A stretch of DNA of 64,000 bases from Paracoccaceae bacterium. GTDB lineage: Bacteria > Pseudomonadota > Alphaproteobacteria > Rhodobacterales > Rhodobacteraceae. The stretch spans positions 1 through 64,000 of the forward strand of contig JABSSD010000209.1 of NCBI GenBank assembly GCA_013214575.1, written 5' to 3'. Under the pieces are notes generated by a model. The model saw nothing but the letters and a program-made list of their open reading frames with translations, was not told the origin of the DNA and did not search any database. Made by a program: the position numbers and the translations under genes. Shown piece after piece: positions 60,736-64,000 of the stretch. Each line of letters starts with the position of its first letter. Within the stretch, counting starts at the first letter, position 1.

Positions 60736-62468
60736 GATTGTCCTGCCAATTCTTCTAGGGTTAGCGCATAGGCGCCATCGGCGCCGGCCTGCGCATGGGC
60801 CAGCAGCCCTGCATGTTCCGGCAGCAGTCGGGTGATATAGAACCGTGCCAGCTTTTCGCGCGGACCGCCCAGATCTGCCATCGCTGCGGCCAGGTGAAAA
60901 TGCCCGCCCAGCACCCGGGCAAAAGCCCGCAGGTAAGGCACTGCACCGGCAAAACGGTCGTTCATACGGTCCTGTGCCACCAGCCAGTCGGTGGCTTCAC
61001 GTAAGGACTCGCAGGCCTGCCAGACGCTTTCGGCCATGTTGGGATGAGTGGCACGGGCGCGCTCCGCCTGCGCCTCGATCTCATCCATCAGCCGGTTGGC
61101 CATATCGCCGCCGTCCAGCATCTTGCGGCCCACCAGATCCATCGCCTGAATGCCATTGGTGCCCTCATAAATCGAGGTCACCCGCACATCGCGCAGGAAC
61201 TGCGCCGCGCCGGTCTCTTCGATAAAGCCCATGCCGCCATGCACCTGCACGCCGGTATCGGCCACCGAGATCCCGGTGTCAGTGCCAAAGACCTTGGAAA
61301 TCGGGGTCAGAAACGCCGCCCTTGCGGCCCAGTCGGCGGCGCCGGTGGCGGCCTGCATATCAATGGAGACCGCACAGGACAGCATGATCGCACGGGCGGC
61401 AAACAGATCGGCCTTCATCGACATCAGCATCCGCCGCACATCAGCGTGATCGACGATGGTGCCGCTTTCGCTGAGAGTCTCTTTGCGCTCATGCGCAATG
61501 CGGCCCTGCCTGCGCTCCAGCGCATAGCCCAGCGCCTGCTGATAGGCCGCCTCGCCGACACCGATGCCCTGACCGCCAACGCCCAAGCGCGCATTGTTCA
61601 TCATGGTGAACATCGCCGCCATGCCGCCATGTTCGCGGCCAACCAGCCAGCCCTTGGCGCCGTCATATTGCATCACGCAAGTAGGAGAGCCATGCAGCCC
61701 CATCTTGTGCTCCAGGCTGACCACGCTCAGGTCGTTGGTCACACCCGCATCGCCATTTTCATCCGGCAGGTATTTTGGCACCAGGAACAGCGAGATCCCC
61801 TTGGTGCCCGGCACCCCGTCCGGCAGCCGCGCCAGCACCAGGTGGCAGATATTGCTGCAGAAATCATTATCGCCCCAGCTGATAAAGATCTTCTGACCGC
61901 TGACCGCATAGGTGCCATCGCCATTGGCCTGCGCCTTCGACGCCAGCGCCCCCACATCCGATCCGGCCTGCGCCTCGGTCAGGTTCATGGTGCCCGCCCA
62001 TTCGCCGGAAATCAGCTTGGGCAGATAGAGAGCCTTCATTGCGTCACTGGCGTGATGCGCCAGCGCCTCGATCTGACCCTGAGACATCAGTGGCGCCAGT
62101 TGCAGCGACAGGCAGGCGCCGCTCATCATTTCATTGACGCAGGTGGTCAGTGCCATCGGCAGCGCCATGCCACCGTGTTCCTCGGGGGCGCTCATGCCAA
62201 TCCAGCCGCCTTCGGCGATCGCCGTCCAGCCCGCGGCAAATCCGGGCGAGCTGCGCAATACGCCGTTTTCCAGATGGGCCGGTTGTAGGTCTCCCGCCCG
62301 CTGCAACGGCGCCATCACCGTGTCGCACAGCTTGCCAGCCTCGGTCAGAATGGCGCTGGTCAGATCCCCCGAAGCCTCGGCAAATTTTGGGGTCGCGGCG
62401 ACCTGCCCGTAGCCAACAATCTGGTTCAGTAGAAATTCATACTCGGGAACGGGTGCGCGAAAACTCAT
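60732..62468 (-). CDS. Acyl-CoA dehydrogenase (DmdC-like large type)
   Basis: From the ATG at 62468 (AGAGGA upstream) the product is 578 aa, longer than the usual 380-400 aa. It has an N-terminal DmdC-like extension (FLLNQIVGYGQVAATPKFAE), MNLTEAQAGSDVGAL (FAD-binding), the active region YEGTNGIQAMDLVGRK, and a C-terminal acyl-CoA dehydrogenase-C domain. DmdC of the demethylation pathway of DMSP in roseobacters has this architecture, but many roseobacter paralogues use other acyl-CoAs. Electrons go to ETF and then to ETF-QO, which is encoded at 46 kb. Confidence 0.88.
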   Translation of the reverse strand: MSFRAPVPEYEFLLNQIVGYGQVAATPKFAEASGDLTSAILTEAGKLCDTVMAPLQRAGDLQPAHLENGVLRSSPGFAAGWTAIAEGGWIGMSAPEEHGGMALPMALTTCVNEMMSGACLSLQLAPLMSQGQIEALAHHASDAMKALYLPKLISGEWAGTMNLTEAQAGSDVGALASKAQANGDGTYAVSGQKIFISWGDNDFCSNICHLVLARLPDGVPGTKGISLFLVPKYLPDENGDAGVTNDLSVVSLEHKMGLHGSPTCVMQYDGAKGWLVGREHGGMAAMFTMMNNARLGVGGQGIGVGEAAYQQALGYALERRQGRIAHERKETLSESGTIVDHADVRRMLMSMKADLFAARAIMLSCAVSIDMQAATGAADWAARAAFLTPISKVFGTDTGISVADTGVQVHGGMGFIEETGAAQFLRDVRVTSIYEGTNGIQAMDLVGRKMLDGGDMANRLMDEIEAQAERARATHPNMAESVWQACESLREATDWLVAQDRMNDRFAGAVPYLRAFARVLGGHFHLAAAMADLGGPREKLARFYITRLLPEHAGLLAHAQAGADGAYALTLEELAGQS

Positions 62469-62596
62469 GGCATCCTCTTTCTGTGGCGCTGCGGCATGGG
62501 CTTGGATTCCCCCTGCGCAGCCGGTAACTGTCAAAGCTTGGACAAATATCTAGCGGGGCCAGCCGCGCAAGCAAACCAAAACGCGGCGTCACCTAT

Positions 62597-63547
62597 ATGA
62601 GCAGTAAACATACTATAATACTGAGTTCTAACGAGCACGACCTGGCTCAGGCTGCCGCATTATTGCGGGCGGGCAAGCTGGTCGCCTTTCCCACCGAGAC
62701 CGTGTACGGACTGGGTGGAGACGCCCGTCAGGGCCAGGCAGTCGCCGCCATATTCGAGGCCAAGGGGCGGCCAAATTTCAACCCGCTGATTGCCCATTTA
62801 GCCTCGGTTGAAACCGCCCGACGCTATGTTCAGTGGAGCGATCATGCAGAGCTGCTGGCCGAGGCCTTCTGGCCCGGGCCGCTGACCTTGGTGCTGCCCC
62901 TGCGCAAAGGGCACGGCATTTCACCGCTGGTCACCGCCGGGCTGCAGACACTGGCCATCCGGGTGCCGGCACACCCCACCGCACGGCGTTTGCTGGTGCT
63001 GGTCGATGGGCCGGTTGCGGCGCCCTCTGCCAACCCCTCAGGCCGGATCAGCCCCACCACAGCCGCCCATGTTGAGGCCGGGCTGGGTGGGCGACTGGCT
63101 GCCATTATCGATGACGGGGCCTGCGGGGTCGGCCTGGAATCGACCATTGTCGGTCTGGCTGGCCCCTGGCCGATGTTGCTGCGCCCCGGCGGTCTCGCCG
63201 CCGAGGAGATCGAGGCGGTGCTGGGACAGCCGCTGCGGCAACGCGACACCGGGGATGCACTGACCGCACCGGGGCAATTGCTGTCCCACTACGCGCCAAA
63301 CGAGCGGGTGCGGCTGAATGCCTCTCAGGCCGAACCCGGTGAGCTGATGCTGGGATTTGGCGTCATGGCCTGTGATCTGAACCTTTCGACCAGTGGCAGC
63401 CTGACCGAGGCGGCGGCCAACCTGTTTGGCCACCTGCATCAGCTTGATGCCCTAGGCAGGCCGATCGCCGTTGCACCGGTGCCCAATCATCGGCTGGGTC
63501 AGGCCATCAATGACCGCCTGCAGCGCGCCGCAGCGCCGCGAGACTGA
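62597..63547 (+). CDS. L-threonylcarbamoyladenylate synthase (Sua5/YrdC type)
   Basis: The enzyme makes threonylcarbamoyl-AMP for the t6A modification of ANN-decoding tRNAs. The 316-aa protein has the YrdC domain (residues about 10-200) with LRAGKLVAFPTETVYGLGGDAR, KGRPNFNPLI and APSANPSGRISPTTAAHV, and the Sua5 C-terminal domain with GQLLSHYAPNERVRL. It is divergent from the acyl-CoA dehydrogenase gene with 128 bp between. Confidence 0.94.
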   Translation: MSSKHTIILSSNEHDLAQAAALLRAGKLVAFPTETVYGLGGDARQGQAVAAIFEAKGRPNFNPLIAHLASVETARRYVQWSDHAELLAEAFWPGPLTLVLPLRKGHGISPLVTAGLQTLAIRVPAHPTARRLLVLVDGPVAAPSANPSGRISPTTAAHVEAGLGGRLAAIIDDGACGVGLESTIVGLAGPWPMLLRPGGLAAEEIEAVLGQPLRQRDTGDALTAPGQLLSHYAPNERVRLNASQAEPGELMLGFGVMACDLNLSTSGSLTEAAANLFGHLHQLDALGRPIAVAPVPNHRLGQAINDRLQRAAAPRD

Positions 63548-63887
63548 CAAACAATGGCTCCCGCGCCCACACAGCCCCCGGCTACGCCGGTCGCAATGAC
63601 GGTCTTGGGCCGGGCGCGGCTGCGCCGCGCGGAGCGTGCCGCAAGCCGATCGCGCGACTTTTCATTGATATTTTTTAATCATAGGGCTGTGGCCAGCCGC
63701 TGGCCTGTGTCGGGTCAATGAGGACCGCAGGCCTGCAATACTCTCGAATTAGAGCCTTAAGCGGCAGATCTGTCTCTCAAGCACGTCTCAGCAAAACGAC
63801 CACAGCGGGCGCCAGCCCGCTGCCACGCCCAACTGGCAACGGCCTCCGTCAGGAGGGCGGGGCTGGACGGGAGCTCATCGAGAGGCC
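63548..63887. other. 340-bp gene-free gap with palindromes
   Basis: No convincing gene. GTCTTGGGCCGGGCGCGGCTGCGCCGCGCGGAGC-like inverted repeats occur around 63602-63636 (weakly similar to the motif at 50616 and 59159), and AGCGGGC/GCCCGCT forms a 7-bp hairpin at 63804-63821. Confidence 0.5.
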
Positions 63888-64000
63888 TCACGCATGGCCC
63901 GCCTCACTTGACAGCCCCAGCGGATCAACGCCAATCGACTGCAGCGCCGCACCCCATTTCTGATCATCCTCAGTGTCAAAGACCAGCGCCGCTGTCGCAG
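63888..64000 (-). CDS. 3' end of an unknown gene (partial at window edge)
   Basis: The frame runs in from the right edge on the minus strand and stops with TGA at 63890-63888, giving about 37 residues: TAALVFDTEDDQKWGAALQS and then IGVDPLGLSSEAGHA. The codon use is coding-like. The fragment is too short to identify. Confidence 0.55.
   Translation of the reverse strand, partial: ATAALVFDTEDDQKWGAALQSIGVDPLGLSSEAGHA

Overview
The window is a high-GC, gene-dense chromosomal segment of an alphaproteobacterium of the Roseobacter group (Rhodobacterales). The evidence is the sdhCDA-x-sdhB order, TCA genes clustered with mesaconyl-CoA hydratase and (3S)-malyl-CoA thioesterase of the ethylmalonyl-CoA pathway, the small aa3-oxidase subunit IV, DUF1194, DUF4175 and DUF6173 proteins, and a family of intergenic repeats with a GGGGGCAGCGCCCCC stem. 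I see no rRNA, tRNA, CRISPR array, intact insertion sequence or prophage.

Layout. 0.2-5.1 kb (minus strand): succinate dehydrogenase operon sdhC-sdhD-sdhA-sulfotransferase-like-sdhB-56-aa ORF. 5.3-9.0 kb (minus): DUF1194 protein, mesaconyl-CoA hydratase, DUF1737, NnrU and malyl-CoA thioesterase. 9.3-20.4 kb (plus): a small secreted protein, mdh, then sucC-sucD-sucA-sucB, a low-GC MltR-like insert, and lpd. 20.6-24 kb: GFA and EthD-like proteins, then plsC-ftsX-ftsE on the minus strand. 24-31.7 kb: zinc-ribbon protein, DUF4175 protein, lysA, a lipoprotein, argH and a TlpA-like thioredoxin. 31.8-34.6 kb: small unknowns, a sterol-desaturase-type oxygenase and a degenerate EAL protein. 34.8-37 kb: phbA and phbB. 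37-38 kb: a gene-poor stretch bounded by an inverted repeat, with a frameshifted cryptic ORF. 38-45.9 kb: LysR plus EamA exporter, small proteins, tRNA methyltransferase, polyprenyl diphosphate synthase, a pentapeptide protein, ispE and a TPR protein. 46-50.6 kb: ETF-ubiquinone oxidoreductase, a SoxR/VOC divergon and greA. 50.8-55.3 kb: moeA-mobB-mobA, fdhD and azlCD. 55.3-64 kb: small secreted proteins, CoxIV, a phospholipase A2-like protein overlapping a membrane GDPD, DUF6173, MBL hydrolase, acyl-CoA dehydrogenase and the Sua5/TsaC tRNA synthase.

How the genes work together. The left third is a TCA and acetyl-CoA assimilation supercluster. Its three main promoters (sdhC, mdh, sucC) share the palindrome TGTGATCACA. 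At sdhC and sucC it is present twice, 21 bp apart, about 110 bp before the start codon, which is the clearest regulatory signal in the window. phbAB, ETF-QO and the acyl-CoA dehydrogenase extend the acetyl-CoA/acyl-CoA theme. Other notable signals are a perfect 19-bp-stem hairpin inside the sdh operon, PhaR-like operators before phbA, a SoxR-type promoter before a VOC gene, and at least three families of dispersed intergenic palindromic repeats.
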